A stretch of 64,000 nt of DNA from Eubacteriales bacterium (GCA_030533315.1 JAUNJL010000001.1:1-64000), one strand, 5' to 3'. Positions 1 through 8,996 are shown, counted from the stretch's first letter. Made by a program: numbers and translations. The notes: generated by a model from the letters alone, not told the origin.

Positions 1-20
1 ACGTCCTCTCCTTCTATACT

Positions 21-49
21 ATATTAGCAAAATTTTTGCTTAAAATCAA
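21..49 (-). promoter_or_regulatory. Divergent sigma-A-type promoter for a gene left of the window
   Basis: On the minus strand a TTGATT -35 box (44-49) and a TAATAT -10 box (21-26) are separated by 17 bases. A ribosome-site-like GAAGGAGAGG lies at 5-14, so a minus-strand gene probably starts just outside the left edge. Confidence 0.55.
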
Positions 50-85
50 TTATAGAAACCCAGACTTCCCTCTCCACCATTTTCA

Positions 86-114
86 TTGCTTTTTACAGAG
101 AATTTGGTTATACT
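86..114 (+). promoter_or_regulatory. Promoter of the YesL-like/radical SAM/DUF4364 genes
   Basis: TTGCTT (86-91), a 17-base spacer and TATACT (109-114). It lies about 64 bases upstream of the first start codon and is back to back with the divergent promoter at 21-49. Confidence 0.5.
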
Positions 115-177
115 AATAATCAAGCGTATTAAGACCTCCCACAGTATCAACAGAATCACAAGAAAGGATGCAATATT

Positions 178-855
178 ATGGAACGTTTTTTTAATATGGA
201 CAACAAGTTCTTCACCTTTATGGGCAAGGTTGCAGATCTGATGATCTTAAATCTCCTATGTCTCGTCTGCTGCATTCCCGTGGTGACCATCGGCGCTTCC
301 CTGACGGCCCTGTTTTATGTCACCTTGAAAATGGCCCGAAATGAAGAATCCTACATTGTCCGCAGCTTCTTCAGATCCTTCAAGGAAAACCTGAAGCAGT
401 CCCTGGTGATCAACCTGATCATGCTGGTGACGGGACTCCTTTTATATCTTGACCTTATGATCTCCCGGGGCGTGGAGGGCACCTTTGGAACCGTGCTCAT
501 GTTTGTCTTCACAGTGATTCTGGTGATTTACCTCATGCTCTTCATGTACATATATCCGGTCCTGGCAAAATTTTACAATTCCATCAAAAACACCTTTACC
601 AACGCTTTCCTCATGTCCATCCGCCATCTGCCTTACACACTGCTGATGATCCTGGTGACGGCAGCTCCCTTCCTGGTGTTTTTCATCCCATCGGCACAGC
701 TCCAGTCCTTTGCCCTCATGTTCATCGTCCTTCTGGGATGCGCCACGGTTGCTTATGTCAACTCTCATTTTTTTGTCAAAATCTTTGACAACTACATCCC
801 AAAGGAGGATGAGGAGCAAGAAAAACTGACGGACGAGGGAGAGGCCATCTCATGA
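178..855 (+). CDS. YesL-like (DUF624) membrane protein
   Basis: A 225-residue integral membrane protein with hydrophobic segments near residues 20-45, 75-92, 103-130, 151-170 and 176-197. The N-terminus (MERFFNMDNK, then VTIGASLTALFY) is typical of the DUF624/YesL family, which often sits beside sugar ABC transporters but has no established biochemical role. The C-terminus is a short acidic tail. The start follows a weak AAAGGATG ribosome site. The stop overlaps the next start by four bases (ATGA), so the two genes are translationally coupled. No sugar transporter is adjacent here, which leaves the function open. Confidence 0.85.
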   Translation: MERFFNMDNKFFTFMGKVADLMILNLLCLVCCIPVVTIGASLTALFYVTLKMARNEESYIVRSFFRSFKENLKQSLVINLIMLVTGLLLYLDLMISRGVEGTFGTVLMFVFTVILVIYLMLFMYIYPVLAKFYNSIKNTFTNAFLMSIRHLPYTLLMILVTAAPFLVFFIPSAQLQSFALMFIVLLGCATVAYVNSHFFVKIFDNYIPKEDEEQEKLTDEGEAIS

Positions 856-1781
856 TGAGCTGGGGCCAGAAGCCCTATTACTCCCTGGATTACATGCTGC
901 GCCAGCGCTTCGGCGAAAAGGTCTACAAGGTGACCTTAAACGGCGGCATGACCTGCCCCAACCGGGACGGACGGCTGGGATACCGGGGCTGCATCTTCTG
1001 CAGTGCGGGGGGAAGCGGTGATTTTGCCGCCGATCCCTCCCTTTCCATTCCCCGGCAGATTGACAGACAGATCGCCCTTCTTTCCGGAAAGCGGCCCATG
1101 AAGGGCTATATCGCCTATTTTCAGGCGTTTACCAATACCTACGCCCCTGTGGACTATCTGGAGGACATCTTTACCCAGGCCATCCGCCATCCCGCCATTT
1201 TGGGGCTTTCCATCGGCACGCGGCCGGACTGCCTGCCGCCGGAGACGGTCCGCCTCCTAAAGGAGCTGAACCGCCAAAAGCCAGTCTGGGTGGAGCTTGG
1301 GCTTCAGACCATCCACCAGGAGACGGCCCGGTACATCCGAAGAGGCTACCCTCTCTCCTGCTTTGAGGACGCTCTTTTCCGCCTGAAGGAAGCCGGCCTG
1401 GAGGTGGTGGTCCACACCATCTTGGGACTTCCCGGAGAGAACTCTGAAAAGATTCTGGAGACCATGGACTACCTGAACCAGGCGGGGATCCACGGCATCA
1501 AGCTCCAGCTCCTCCACGTCCTGAAGGGCACGGATCTTGCCTTGGATTATGAAAAAGGACTTTTCTCCGCCCTGGACCAGGAAGCCTACGTGTCCCTGGT
1601 CATTGAATGTCTGGAACGGCTCTCCCCTTCCATCGTCATTCACCGCCTTACCGGAGATGGCCCCAGGGATCTCCTTTTGGCCCCCTTGTGGGCCGCCAGG
1701 AAGCGCGAGGTACTGAATCTCATCCATCACGAGATGAAGCTGCGCCAAAGCTTCCAGGGAAAAAAATATTCTCCCCATTAA
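852..1781 (+). CDS. TIGR01212 family radical SAM protein (YtqA-like)
   Basis: A 309-residue radical SAM enzyme. The iron-sulfur cluster cysteines are in an unusually spaced CX11CXXC motif (C35, C47, C50), characteristic of the TIGR01212/YtqA group, not the usual CX3CX2C. The downstream segments GLSIGTRPDCLP and WVELGLQT fit the radical SAM barrel, and HTILGLPGE is the SAM-binding region. The family's substrate has been tied to RNA modification in some work, but nothing here proves that. It is translationally coupled to the YesL-like gene. A second in-frame ATG at 855 would shorten it by one residue. Confidence 0.9.
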   Translation: MMSWGQKPYYSLDYMLRQRFGEKVYKVTLNGGMTCPNRDGRLGYRGCIFCSAGGSGDFAADPSLSIPRQIDRQIALLSGKRPMKGYIAYFQAFTNTYAPVDYLEDIFTQAIRHPAILGLSIGTRPDCLPPETVRLLKELNRQKPVWVELGLQTIHQETARYIRRGYPLSCFEDALFRLKEAGLEVVVHTILGLPGENSEKILETMDYLNQAGIHGIKLQLLHVLKGTDLALDYEKGLFSALDQEAYVSLVIECLERLSPSIVIHRLTGDGPRDLLLAPLWAARKREVLNLIHHEMKLRQSFQGKKYSPH

Positions 1782-1837
1782 AGAGAGGGGCCGGAACCCC
1801 AAAGCCCTTTGGATTTCATGAAGGAGGTAAAAAAATT

Positions 1838-2350
1838 ATGGAAACACCCTTTACCATCTATAAACTGATCGTCCTGTTCATGCTGGATAATGCTCAGGGC
1901 CCTCTCACCAACTCTCAGATCTCCGAGTACATCCTGGACCGGGAATACACCAATTATTTCCATCTCCAGCAGGCGATCTCAGAATTGGTGGAAGCGGAGC
2001 TGATTGAGATGCAGACCCTCCCCGCCACTTCCTTTTACCGGCTCACCGAAGACGGCAAAAACGCCCTCTCCTATTTTGAAAATGAGATTTCCCCGGAAAT
2101 CCGCCAGGAAGCGAAGGATTACCTTCAGGAAAAAGGATATGGAACCCAGGAACAGCTCCTGGCCCCCGCCGACTATTTTCCCACCCCCCAGGGCAGCTAT
2201 GGAGTGCGCTGCCGTCTCATCACAAAAAATGTTTCCCTCATCGACCTCTCCCTCAGCGTGCCCACACTGGAGGCGGCAAAAGCCATCTGTACCAACTGGC
2301 CGTCCAAATGTGAGGATTTTTACGGAAAACTAATGGAGGAGCTTTTGTAG
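1838..2350 (+). CDS. DUF4364 family protein
   Basis: A 170-residue protein. The start is fixed by AAGGAGG at 1821-1827 and the family N-terminus METPFTIYKLIVLFML; the frame stays open upstream but lacks a ribosome site. DUF4364 proteins are found mainly in Clostridia. The first ~90 residues look like a winged-helix fold (NSQISEYIL, then an AISELVEAELIE recognition-like segment), and the rest is a small mixed domain. A regulatory role is inferred from that shape only. It lies 56 bases after the radical SAM gene and ends inside a terminator. Confidence 0.85.
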   Translation: METPFTIYKLIVLFMLDNAQGPLTNSQISEYILDREYTNYFHLQQAISELVEAELIEMQTLPATSFYRLTEDGKNALSYFENEISPEIRQEAKDYLQEKGYGTQEQLLAPADYFPTPQGSYGVRCRLITKNVSLIDLSLSVPTLEAAKAICTNWPSKCEDFYGKLMEELL

Positions 2351-2365
2351 GCTCCTCCATTTTTT
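2335..2365 (+). terminator. Intrinsic terminator overlapping the DUF4364 stop
   Basis: GGAGGAGC (2335-2342) pairs perfectly with GCTCCTCC (2351-2358), followed by ATTTTTT. The stop codon of the DUF4364 gene lies in the loop. It separates this unit from the convergent rarA gene. Confidence 0.85.
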
Positions 2366-2426
2366 ATGCCCTGTCCCTTGCAGGATCCATCCATTCTTTG
2401 GGGCAAACAGCTACGAGGGCTTTCTG

Positions 2427-3761
2427 TCAGACGCCCTCCTCTTCAGCCTCCCCCTTGATCCGGCGCATATGCTCCCCCATCTTTTTTTCGTATCCCATGT
2501 CACCGAGATGATAAAAGCGCTCTCCCAGAATCTCTGTTGGGAGATACTGCTGCCGCACGTAATGACCGGGATAATCGTGGGCGTACAGATACCCGATCCC
2601 CTTTCCCAGCTTTTCGTGGCCCCTGTAATGGGCGTCCTGGAGATGGGGCGGAACGGAGGTCTTCGTCCGTTTCACTGAGTCCATGGCGGCAGCAATGGCA
2701 TTGACCGCAGAATTGCTTTTGGGAGCACAGGCCATATAGGCCGCCGCCTGGGCTAAGATGATCTGTGACTCCGGCATCCCCACCCGCTCCACCTCCTGGG
2801 CGGCGGCTGCTGCCACACAGATAGCCATGGGGTCTGCATTTCCAATGTCCTCCGATGCCAAAATCATGATGCGCCTTGCGATAAACTTCACATCTTCCCC
2901 CGCATACAGCATCTTTGCCAGATAGTATACCGCCGCATCCGGGTCGGATCCCCGCATACTTTTGATAAAGGCAGATATGATGTCATAATGGTTATCTCCA
3001 TTTTTGTCGTAGCGTACCACCCGCTTCTGGATGCATTCTGAGGCCACCTCAAGGGTGATGTGGATGACCCCATCCTCCCCCTTTGGCGTGGTAAGGATCC
3101 CCAGCTCCACGGCATTCAGCGCACTTCTGGCATCTCCCCCCGCCATATCGGCAAGAAATTCCAGGGCATCCTCCTCTATGACGGCTCCATAGCTTCCCAT
3201 TCCCTTTTCCTTGTCCGTCACCGCCCGCAGAATCAGGCTTTTGATCTCCGGGATCCCCAGAGCCTTCAGCTCAAAGATCACAGAGCGGGATAAAAGAGCC
3301 CCGTTCACCTCAAAATAAGGGTTTTCCGTGGTGGCTCCGATGAGGACGATGGTGCCGTCCTCCACAAAGGGCAGGAGATAATCCTGCTGACCCTTGTTAA
3401 AGCGATGAATCTCATCGATAAAGAGAATGGTCTTTTTGCCGTACATCCCCAGCCGCTCCTGGGCCTTTTTTATCACCTCCTCCATGTCCTTCTTTCCGGC
3501 TGCGGTGGCGTTGATCTGGGTGAAGTCGGCCCTGGTGGTATTGGCGATCACCTTTGCCAGGGTGGTCTTTCCGGTGCCTGGCGGCCCGTAAAATATCACG
3601 GAGGTCAGCTTGTCCGCCTTGATGGCCCGATACAGCAGCTTGTCCTTTCCCACAATGTGCTGCTGGCCCACCACCTCCTCCAAGGAGGACGGCCTCATGC
3701 GGGAGGCCAGGGGGGATTCCTTTTCCATTTGTTTTTCCTTTGCGTATTCAAATAAATCCAT
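2427..3761 (-). CDS. rarA: Replication-associated recombination protein A (RarA/MgsA AAA ATPase)
   Basis: A 444-residue clamp-loader-like AAA+ ATPase of the RarA/MgsA/WRNIP1 family, which acts at stalled replication forks and interacts with SSB. Walker A GPPGTGKT is at residues 59-66 and Walker B with the DEIHR core near 113-120. A sensor-1-like GATTENP and the C-terminal tetramerisation segment (VPPHLQDAHY, then a YLYAHDYPGHY motif) are present. Length is normal. The start follows AAGGAG with an 8-base gap, and a consensus promoter lies at 3802-3830, so it is probably transcribed on its own. Confidence 0.95.
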   Translation of the reverse strand: MDLFEYAKEKQMEKESPLASRMRPSSLEEVVGQQHIVGKDKLLYRAIKADKLTSVIFYGPPGTGKTTLAKVIANTTRADFTQINATAAGKKDMEEVIKKAQERLGMYGKKTILFIDEIHRFNKGQQDYLLPFVEDGTIVLIGATTENPYFEVNGALLSRSVIFELKALGIPEIKSLILRAVTDKEKGMGSYGAVIEEDALEFLADMAGGDARSALNAVELGILTTPKGEDGVIHITLEVASECIQKRVVRYDKNGDNHYDIISAFIKSMRGSDPDAAVYYLAKMLYAGEDVKFIARRIMILASEDIGNADPMAICVAAAAAQEVERVGMPESQIILAQAAAYMACAPKSNSAVNAIAAAMDSVKRTKTSVPPHLQDAHYRGHEKLGKGIGYLYAHDYPGHYVRQQYLPTEILGERFYHLGDMGYEKKMGEHMRRIKGEAEEEGV

Positions 3762-3801
3762 AGATCCGGCTCCTTATTGTTCCGTACACTTGTTCTCATC
3801 C

Positions 3802-3830
3802 ATTATAGCCTATCTGCCCTTCCTTGTAAA
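3802..3830 (-). promoter_or_regulatory. Promoter of rarA
   Basis: TTTACA (3825-3830), a 17-base spacer and TATAAT (3802-3807) on the minus strand, about 40 bases upstream of the rarA start. Confidence 0.7.
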
Positions 3831-3847
3831 TGCCTCCCAGAGCTGTT

Positions 3848-4486
3848 TCAGGTCACCAGCAGCTCCTCCACCGTCACAAATTCGTATCCCCTTTTCTTCA
3901 GAAGATCCACGATCCGGACAGCCGCCTCCACGGAAGCGGCGTAACCGTCGTGCATCAGGATGATGGATCCGTCTCTCACCTGGCTTTCCACCTTTTTTAC
4001 CACCACGTCGGCGTCCTGAAGCTTCCAGTCCAGGGTGTCAAGGTCCCAAAAGGCCGGAAGCATACTTACCGAAAGCTCCAGGTCCTTCCTCCAGGCTCCA
4101 AAGGGAGGACGGATGTAGGAGGGATAAACGCCGGCCGCCTGATAGATCACGTTTCCCGCCTTCAGGATCTCCTTCTTTGCCTCCTCCCTGGAGATCTGAT
4201 CCAACCGTATATGGCTGTAGGTGTGGCTTCCAATGAGATGGCCCTCCTCCTGCATCCGCTTCACCAGCTTTTCGTTTCCCTCGATATTTTTTCCAATGAG
4301 AAAAAAGGAGGCACAGACCTCCCGTTTTTTCAATTCATCCAGGAGAAGGGGTGTGAAGCGGCTGCTTGGGCCGTCGTCAAAGGTGAGGGCCACCCTGGGC
4401 TTTTCCAAGGCCCCAGGCAGAAGGACCGCAGCCCCAAAGGCCAAAAGAGCCGTCCCCACCGCCAAAAGCCATTTTTTTATCTTCAT
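3848..4486 (-). CDS. Polysaccharide deacetylase (NodB domain), membrane-anchored or secreted
   Basis: A 212-residue carbohydrate esterase family 4 protein with an N-terminal hydrophobic segment (residues 5-23) that is a signal peptide or anchor. The NodB motifs are present: TFDDGP (35-40) with the catalytic Asp and a metal-binding Asp, SHTYSH (87-92) with the two metal-binding His, RPPFGAW, DTLDW and ILMHD. Such enzymes remove acetyl groups from wall GlcNAc or MurNAc; which one acts here cannot be told. The start at 4486 is chosen because GGAGGGATTTTG precedes it; an upstream extension of 41 codons lacks a site. Confidence 0.88.
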   Translation of the reverse strand: MKIKKWLLAVGTALLAFGAAVLLPGALEKPRVALTFDDGPSSRFTPLLLDELKKREVCASFFLIGKNIEGNEKLVKRMQEEGHLIGSHTYSHIRLDQISREEAKKEILKAGNVIYQAAGVYPSYIRPPFGAWRKDLELSVSMLPAFWDLDTLDWKLQDADVVVKKVESQVRDGSIILMHDGYAASVEAAVRIVDLLKKRGYEFVTVEELLVT

Positions 4487-4607
4487 CAAAATCCCTCCAT
4501 CGATCCTCTGGAAAATTATTGAGAGCCGCCATGCGCTCCTGCCCTGCGGCTGGACTGATACAGTATATGTATCCCAGCGGGATTTATTTCCAAGGCTTTT
4601 TCCATGC

Positions 4608-4644
4608 AAAAAGCACCGGAGCCTTTGCAGGACCCGGTGCTTTT
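4608..4644 (-). terminator. Terminator of the liv operon
   Basis: GCACCGG (4613-4619) pairs with CCGGTGC (4634-4640), flanked by A and T runs, so the minus transcript ends in a T run just after the cytidylate-kinase-like gene. Confidence 0.8.
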
Positions 4645-4663
4645 CGGAAGGAACCCTTGTCTC

Positions 4664-5293
4664 CTATTTTAGATTCTCTTTCAGGATATTCAGACGGTAC
4701 TCGATCTCTTCGATGCATCTGTCGTAGCCGATCTTGCCGCTGTCCAGGCAGAGATCATAGTTTGTGGCATCCGTCCACTCTTTTCCAATGAAGCGGCGGC
4801 AGTATTCCTCCTTGCGCTTATCGTCTTTGGTCAGAAATTTCTCGATTTCCCTGGGCGTCTTGCTCAGCTTCTCAGCCGCCTTTTCCATTCGGAAGTCCCA
4901 GGATGCGTGAATGAACACCTTTAGAACGTTGGGGTAATCCTTCAGGATAAAATTGGAGCAGCGCCCGATGATGACGCAGGACCTTGTCTCGGCCAGATGG
5001 CGGATCACCTTGGCCTGGTAATTGAACAGGTTCTCGTCCGAGGTAAAATCCTTGCTCTGGGGAGGGATCAGATCCCCCGTATAGATCCCCGTTTTTCCAA
5101 AAAGGGGCGGTCTCACGCTGTCATACTCGTCCACTCTTCCAAAAAGTCTCTCGTGGATCCCGCTGTCCTCTGACGCCATGCGGATAATGTCTCTGTCATA
5201 ATACGGGATCCCCAGCTTTTTGGAGATCATTTCTCCTACGGTGCGGCCGCCGCTGCCATACTGACGCGCGATGGTGATTACGAAATTATCCAT
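4664..5293 (-). CDS. Cytidylate kinase-like protein
   Basis: A 209-residue protein of the cytidylate-kinase-like group. The N-terminal ITIARQYGSGGRTVG is a P-loop-like segment (GSGG, lacking the classical GKS/T ending), followed by YYDRDII and later CVIIGRCSNFIL and a LID-like region with FLTKDDKRKEEY. These proteins are abundant in Lachnospiraceae, distinct from the true Cmk, and of unknown substrate. It lies 16 bases downstream of livF, before the operon terminator, so it is very probably co-transcribed with the branched-chain amino acid transporter. A transport role is not implied by its sequence. Confidence 0.8.
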   Translation of the reverse strand: MDNFVITIARQYGSGGRTVGEMISKKLGIPYYDRDIIRMASEDSGIHERLFGRVDEYDSVRPPLFGKTGIYTGDLIPPQSKDFTSDENLFNYQAKVIRHLAETRSCVIIGRCSNFILKDYPNVLKVFIHASWDFRMEKAAEKLSKTPREIEKFLTKDDKRKEEYCRRFIGKEWTDATNYDLCLDSGKIGYDRCIEEIEYRLNILKENLK

Positions 5294-5309
5294 TTTTAAC
5301 TCCTATCTC

Positions 5310-6020
5310 CTATTCTCCAAGATATGCCTTCTGTACCGCTTCGTTGTTGAGAAGATCCTGGGCCCTTCCACTCATGCTGATGGTGCCGGTTTCCAGAACA
5401 TAGGCCCGGTCCGCAATGGAAAGGGCCTTCTTTGCGTTCTGTTCCACCAAAAGCACGGTGGTTCCGCCCTCACTGACCACTCGGATAATATCAAAAATTT
5501 CGTTTACAAAAATGGGGGACAATCCCATGGAGGGCTCGTCCATCACGATCAGCCTTGGCCTGCTCATCAGCGCTCTTCCCATGGCAAGCATCTGCTGCTC
5601 GCCTCCGGACAGGGTGCCGGCCCGCTGTCCCTTACGTTCCTCCAAACGGGGAAAGCGCTTGTACACCATCTCCAAATCCTGTGCGATCTCGGCCTTGTCC
5701 TTTCTTGTGTAAGCGCCCATGATCAGATTTTCGTAAACACTGAGCTGGGAAAAAACCCGGCGTCCCTCCGGCACATGGGCGATGCCCATCTCCACGATCT
5801 TGTGAGCCGGGGTTTTCGTGATGTCCTTTCCCTCAAAGATGATGGAGCCCTGCTTAGGAACCAAAAGTCCCGTCAAGGTCTGAAGGGTGGTGGTTTTTCC
5901 CGCCCCATTGGCCCCGATCAGGGCGATGACCTCCCCCTGGTTTACCTCGAAGGAGACGCCCTTCAATGCCTGGATCACACCGTAATATACGTGCAGATCT
6001 TTTACTTCTAACATTGCCAT
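5310..6020 (-). CDS. livF: Branched-chain amino acid ABC transporter, ATPase LivF
   Basis: A 236-residue ABC ATPase. Walker A GANGAGKT is at residues 36-43, the ABC signature LSGGEQQ and Walker B (LIVMDEPSMGL) follow, and the H-loop region is in VLLVEQNA. The MLEVKDLHVYYG opening and the ALSIADRAYVLETG ending are typical of LivF. It forms the cytoplasmic ATPase pair with LivG and powers uptake through LivH/LivM. GGAGG lies 7 bases before the start. It is 12 bases after livG. Confidence 0.95.
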   Translation of the reverse strand: MAMLEVKDLHVYYGVIQALKGVSFEVNQGEVIALIGANGAGKTTTLQTLTGLLVPKQGSIIFEGKDITKTPAHKIVEMGIAHVPEGRRVFSQLSVYENLIMGAYTRKDKAEIAQDLEMVYKRFPRLEERKGQRAGTLSGGEQQMLAMGRALMSRPRLIVMDEPSMGLSPIFVNEIFDIIRVVSEGGTTVLLVEQNAKKALSIADRAYVLETGTISMSGRAQDLLNNEAVQKAYLGE

Positions 6021-6032
6021 TCTCTCTCCTCC

Positions 6033-6791
6033 TTACTCCCCCAGATATGCGGTGATCACTGCCGGGTTCTTCAATACCTCCGCCGTCTTGCCCTGACAGA
6101 GGACCTGACCAAAGTTCAGGACGGTCAGCTCCTCGCAGATGCCGGCAACCAGCTTCATATCGTGTTCGATGAGGAGGACCGTCAGATCAAAATGATCCCG
6201 GATAAAACGGATGGTGTCCATCAGCTCCTGGGTCTCGTTGGGATTCATACCGGCCGCCGGCTCATCCAAGAGAAGGAGCTTTGGCCCCGTGGCCATGGCC
6301 CTGGCAATCTCCAGCTTTCTCTGCTTGCCATAGGGAAGATTGCCCGCAAGATAACCGGCCTCCTTGTCCAGATCCAGCACCTTCAGGATCTCCATGGCCT
6401 TCTCGTCCATCTCCTTTTCCACACGATAATACTTGGGAAGCCTCAGAATCCCTGTAAGAGTAGAGTAAGGGTGATGGTTGTGCAGCCCCACCTTTACGTT
6501 GTCCAAAACAGGCATGTCCTTAAAAAGGCGGATATTCTGAAAGGTCCTGGCAATGCCCGCCTTGTTGATGTCAATGGTGTTTTTTCCGGTAATGTCCTGC
6601 CCGTTCAGGCGGACAATGCCCTCCGTAGGCTTATACACGCCTGTGAGAAGGTTGAATACCGTGGTCTTTCCGGCGCCGTTGGGGCCGATGAGACCATAAA
6701 GCTGTCCCTTTTCGATGGACAGATTAAAATTATCCACTGCCCGAAGGCCGCCAAACTGGATGGCCAGGCTGTTTACATCTAGTACTGCCAT
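6033..6791 (-). CDS. livG: Branched-chain amino acid ABC transporter, ATPase LivG
   Basis: A 252-residue ABC ATPase. Walker A GPNGAGKT is at 36-43, the degenerate LivG signature LPYGKQRKLEIARA is present, and Walker B is LLLLDEPAAGMNP. The insert with ARTFQNIRLF and GLHNHH is typical of LivG. The start at 6791 is preferred because GAAGGAGGCGG precedes it and the protein then begins MAVLDVNSLA; the frame is open further upstream only because it overlaps livM. The gap to livM is two bases, so its ribosome site lies inside the livM 3' end. Confidence 0.95.
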   Translation of the reverse strand: MAVLDVNSLAIQFGGLRAVDNFNLSIEKGQLYGLIGPNGAGKTTVFNLLTGVYKPTEGIVRLNGQDITGKNTIDINKAGIARTFQNIRLFKDMPVLDNVKVGLHNHHPYSTLTGILRLPKYYRVEKEMDEKAMEILKVLDLDKEAGYLAGNLPYGKQRKLEIARAMATGPKLLLLDEPAAGMNPNETQELMDTIRFIRDHFDLTVLLIEHDMKLVAGICEELTVLNFGQVLCQGKTAEVLKNPAVITAYLGE

Positions 6792-6793
6792 AA

Positions 6794-7864
6794 TCAAGCC
6801 GCCTCCTTCTTTTGTCTGTTCCCTTTGATCCTTTCCAGCATACGGCTTCTCCAATCCCGGGCCGCAGGTGCCCAGTTGAAGAGCATCATGAGGATCAGAA
6901 GGATCGCATAGATCAGCATACGGTAGGTGGAGAATCCTCGAAGGAGCTCCGGAAGGGCATACAGCACAATGGTGGCGATGATGGAGCCCCGAAGATTTCC
7001 GATACCGCCCAGAACCACGTACACCAGGATCATAATGGACAGGTTATAATCAAAAACCGACACCTTCAGAAGGGACAGGTTGTGGGAGTAAAGGACGCCT
7101 GCCACGCCTGCCAGGGAGGCCGAGACGGTGAATGCCAGAAGCTTGTATTTTGTCACGTTGATCCCCACGGACTCCGCTGCGATCCGGTTGTCCCGGGTGG
7201 ACATGATAGCCCGTCCGCTTCTGGAATTTACCAGATTCTGCACGACAAACAGGGTGATCAGCAGCAAAATGATGCCGATCAGGAAGAAGGAGCCCTTGAT
7301 GTCCTTGTACAGGGTCGAGGTGCCGGAGATCCCCAGCGCCCCCTTCAGGATCTGCTTTCCTCCCGGCGCCAGCTTGATGCCTGCGGAGCTGGTGGCCACG
7401 TGGATCCCGTTTTCGTCCACGCCCACGTACAAAATATTGATCAGGTTTTTGATGATCTCACCAAAGGCCAGGGTCACGATGGCCAGGTAATCCCCCCGAA
7501 GGCGCAGCACCGGGATCCCGATGAGGACGCCGAAAACTCCGGCGACCACGGCGCCGATCAAAATGGCAAGGATGAACCTGGGAACGGAGGGGATGGAGTC
7601 CTTCGCAATATTGGAAAACAGTGCGCTGGCGTAGGCGCCCAGACACATAAATCCCGCATGTCCCAGACTCAGCTCGCCGGAAAAGCCCACCACCAGGTTC
7701 AGGGACACCGCCGCAATGGTATAAACGCAAAGGGGAACCAAAAGTCCAGTCAGCAAGTTGGACAGATTTCCCGTTGAGGAAAGGGTCTGCACCACCACAA
7801 AGACCAGGATCACCATCGCATATGTAATCATGTTGTTTTTGGATGTTTTATTCATTTTCTTCAT
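6794..7864 (-). CDS. livM: Branched-chain amino acid ABC transporter, permease LivM
   Basis: A 356-residue permease with about nine or ten hydrophobic segments and the LivM segments LSLGHAGFMCLGAY, RLRGDYLAIVTLAFGEI and VLGGIGNLRGS. It pairs with LivH to form the membrane channel. The ATG at 7864 follows AAGGTGGCCGGT, which overlaps the livH stop; a GTG three codons upstream is the alternative start. It has a basic C-terminal tail. It is part of the five-gene liv operon. Confidence 0.94.
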   Translation of the reverse strand: MKKMNKTSKNNMITYAMVILVFVVVQTLSSTGNLSNLLTGLLVPLCVYTIAAVSLNLVVGFSGELSLGHAGFMCLGAYASALFSNIAKDSIPSVPRFILAILIGAVVAGVFGVLIGIPVLRLRGDYLAIVTLAFGEIIKNLINILYVGVDENGIHVATSSAGIKLAPGGKQILKGALGISGTSTLYKDIKGSFFLIGIILLLITLFVVQNLVNSRSGRAIMSTRDNRIAAESVGINVTKYKLLAFTVSASLAGVAGVLYSHNLSLLKVSVFDYNLSIMILVYVVLGGIGNLRGSIIATIVLYALPELLRGFSTYRMLIYAILLILMMLFNWAPAARDWRSRMLERIKGNRQKKEAA

Positions 7865-7874
7865 ACCGGCCACC

Positions 7875-8759
7875 TTACACTTTCTCCTGGATGTTCTTTC
7901 CGAACAATCCCGTTGGTTTTACAAGAAGCACGATAATCAGAACCGCAAACACGATGGCATCTGCCACCTGTGAGGAAATATAAGCTTTTCCGAAAATCTC
8001 GATCACTCCCAAAAGGATGCCTCCCACCATGGCTCCGTAAATGGACCCAATCCCGCCGAAAACGGCGGCGACAAAGGCTTTGATGCCGGGCATGGCTCCC
8101 GTGTAGGGGGTCAGCGTGGGATATGCGGAGCAAAGCAGAAGACCTGCGATCGCCGCAAGGCCGGAGCCGATGGCAAAGGTCAGGGAAATGGTGGCGTTCA
8201 CATTGACGCCCATCAGCTGTGCGGCGTCCCTGTCCTCCGATACCGCCTGCATGGCCCGTCCAGGCTTCGTCTTCTTGACAAAGAAATTCAAACCGAACAT
8301 GATGACCAGACAGGCCGCGATGGTGACGATGGTGATCCCCTTAATGGTCATCTGTCCGTCAAAAAGCGTCAGAGTGGGAACGTTGATCACCGTCACAAAG
8401 CTCTTTGCATCCGCTCCAAAGATCAGCAGCGCCAGGTTCTGGAGAAGATAGCTGACCCCAATGGCAGTGATCAGCACTGCCAGGTTGGAGGCTGCCTTCC
8501 GAAGGGGACGATAAGCCACCATCTCAATGACCACACCCATGGCCGTACAGATTGCCACTCCAAGGAGTATGGAAATCACCGGGGAGAAGCCTGCCTTCGT
8601 GATAGACGTCAGGATCACGAAGGCTCCCACCATGATCACGTCGCCGTGGGCAAAATTCAGCATCTTGGCGATTCCATAGACCATGGTATAGCCCAGGGCG
8701 ATGATGGCATAAATGCTGCCCAGGCTGATCCCGTCTTTTAGATAAGATAAAAATGTCAT
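7875..8759 (-). CDS. livH: Branched-chain amino acid ABC transporter, permease LivH
   Basis: A 294-residue permease with the LivH landmarks GSIYAIIALGYTMVYG, NFAHGDVIMVGAF and AFVAAVFGGIGSIYGA. The start at 8759 gives the family N-terminus MTFLSYLKDGISLGSIYA and follows AGAGGTG; the open frame extends 62 codons upstream through the livJ-livH spacer but no ribosome site supports that. It comes after a hairpin that probably lowers its expression relative to livJ. Confidence 0.94.
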   Translation of the reverse strand: MTFLSYLKDGISLGSIYAIIALGYTMVYGIAKMLNFAHGDVIMVGAFVILTSITKAGFSPVISILLGVAICTAMGVVIEMVAYRPLRKAASNLAVLITAIGVSYLLQNLALLIFGADAKSFVTVINVPTLTLFDGQMTIKGITIVTIAACLVIMFGLNFFVKKTKPGRAMQAVSEDRDAAQLMGVNVNATISLTFAIGSGLAAIAGLLLCSAYPTLTPYTGAMPGIKAFVAAVFGGIGSIYGAMVGGILLGVIEIFGKAYISSQVADAIVFAVLIIVLLVKPTGLFGKNIQEKV

Positions 8760-8884
8760 ACTGCACCTCTTATATGTTTTTGTGAGGCCTACCAAACAGG
8801 CCGGCCATTTTATCATTGCCGTGTCTGAAGCGCTTCCTGTTTTTCCTATACCAGAGGCCCTCTGCCTCGGCTCCTCTGCTATAC

Positions 8885-8930
8885 AAAAAACAAGGGGGAC
8901 GGTTCCTCCTTCACAGGTAACCGTCCCCCG
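8885..8930 (-). terminator. Partial terminator between livJ and livH
   Basis: An 11-bp perfect stem: GGGGGACGGTT (8894-8904) pairs with AACCGTCCCCC (8919-8929). On the minus transcript the stem is followed by TTG and a T run (8885-8890). In binding-protein transporters such intercistronic hairpins let the solute-binding gene be expressed above the permeases; that role is inferred here from position. Confidence 0.75.
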
Positions 8931-8996
8931 TTTCTTAAACGGCAATCCCCTGCGCGATCAGGGAAGTGTCAGGATATCCTCAGCTCCGCCCAGGGA

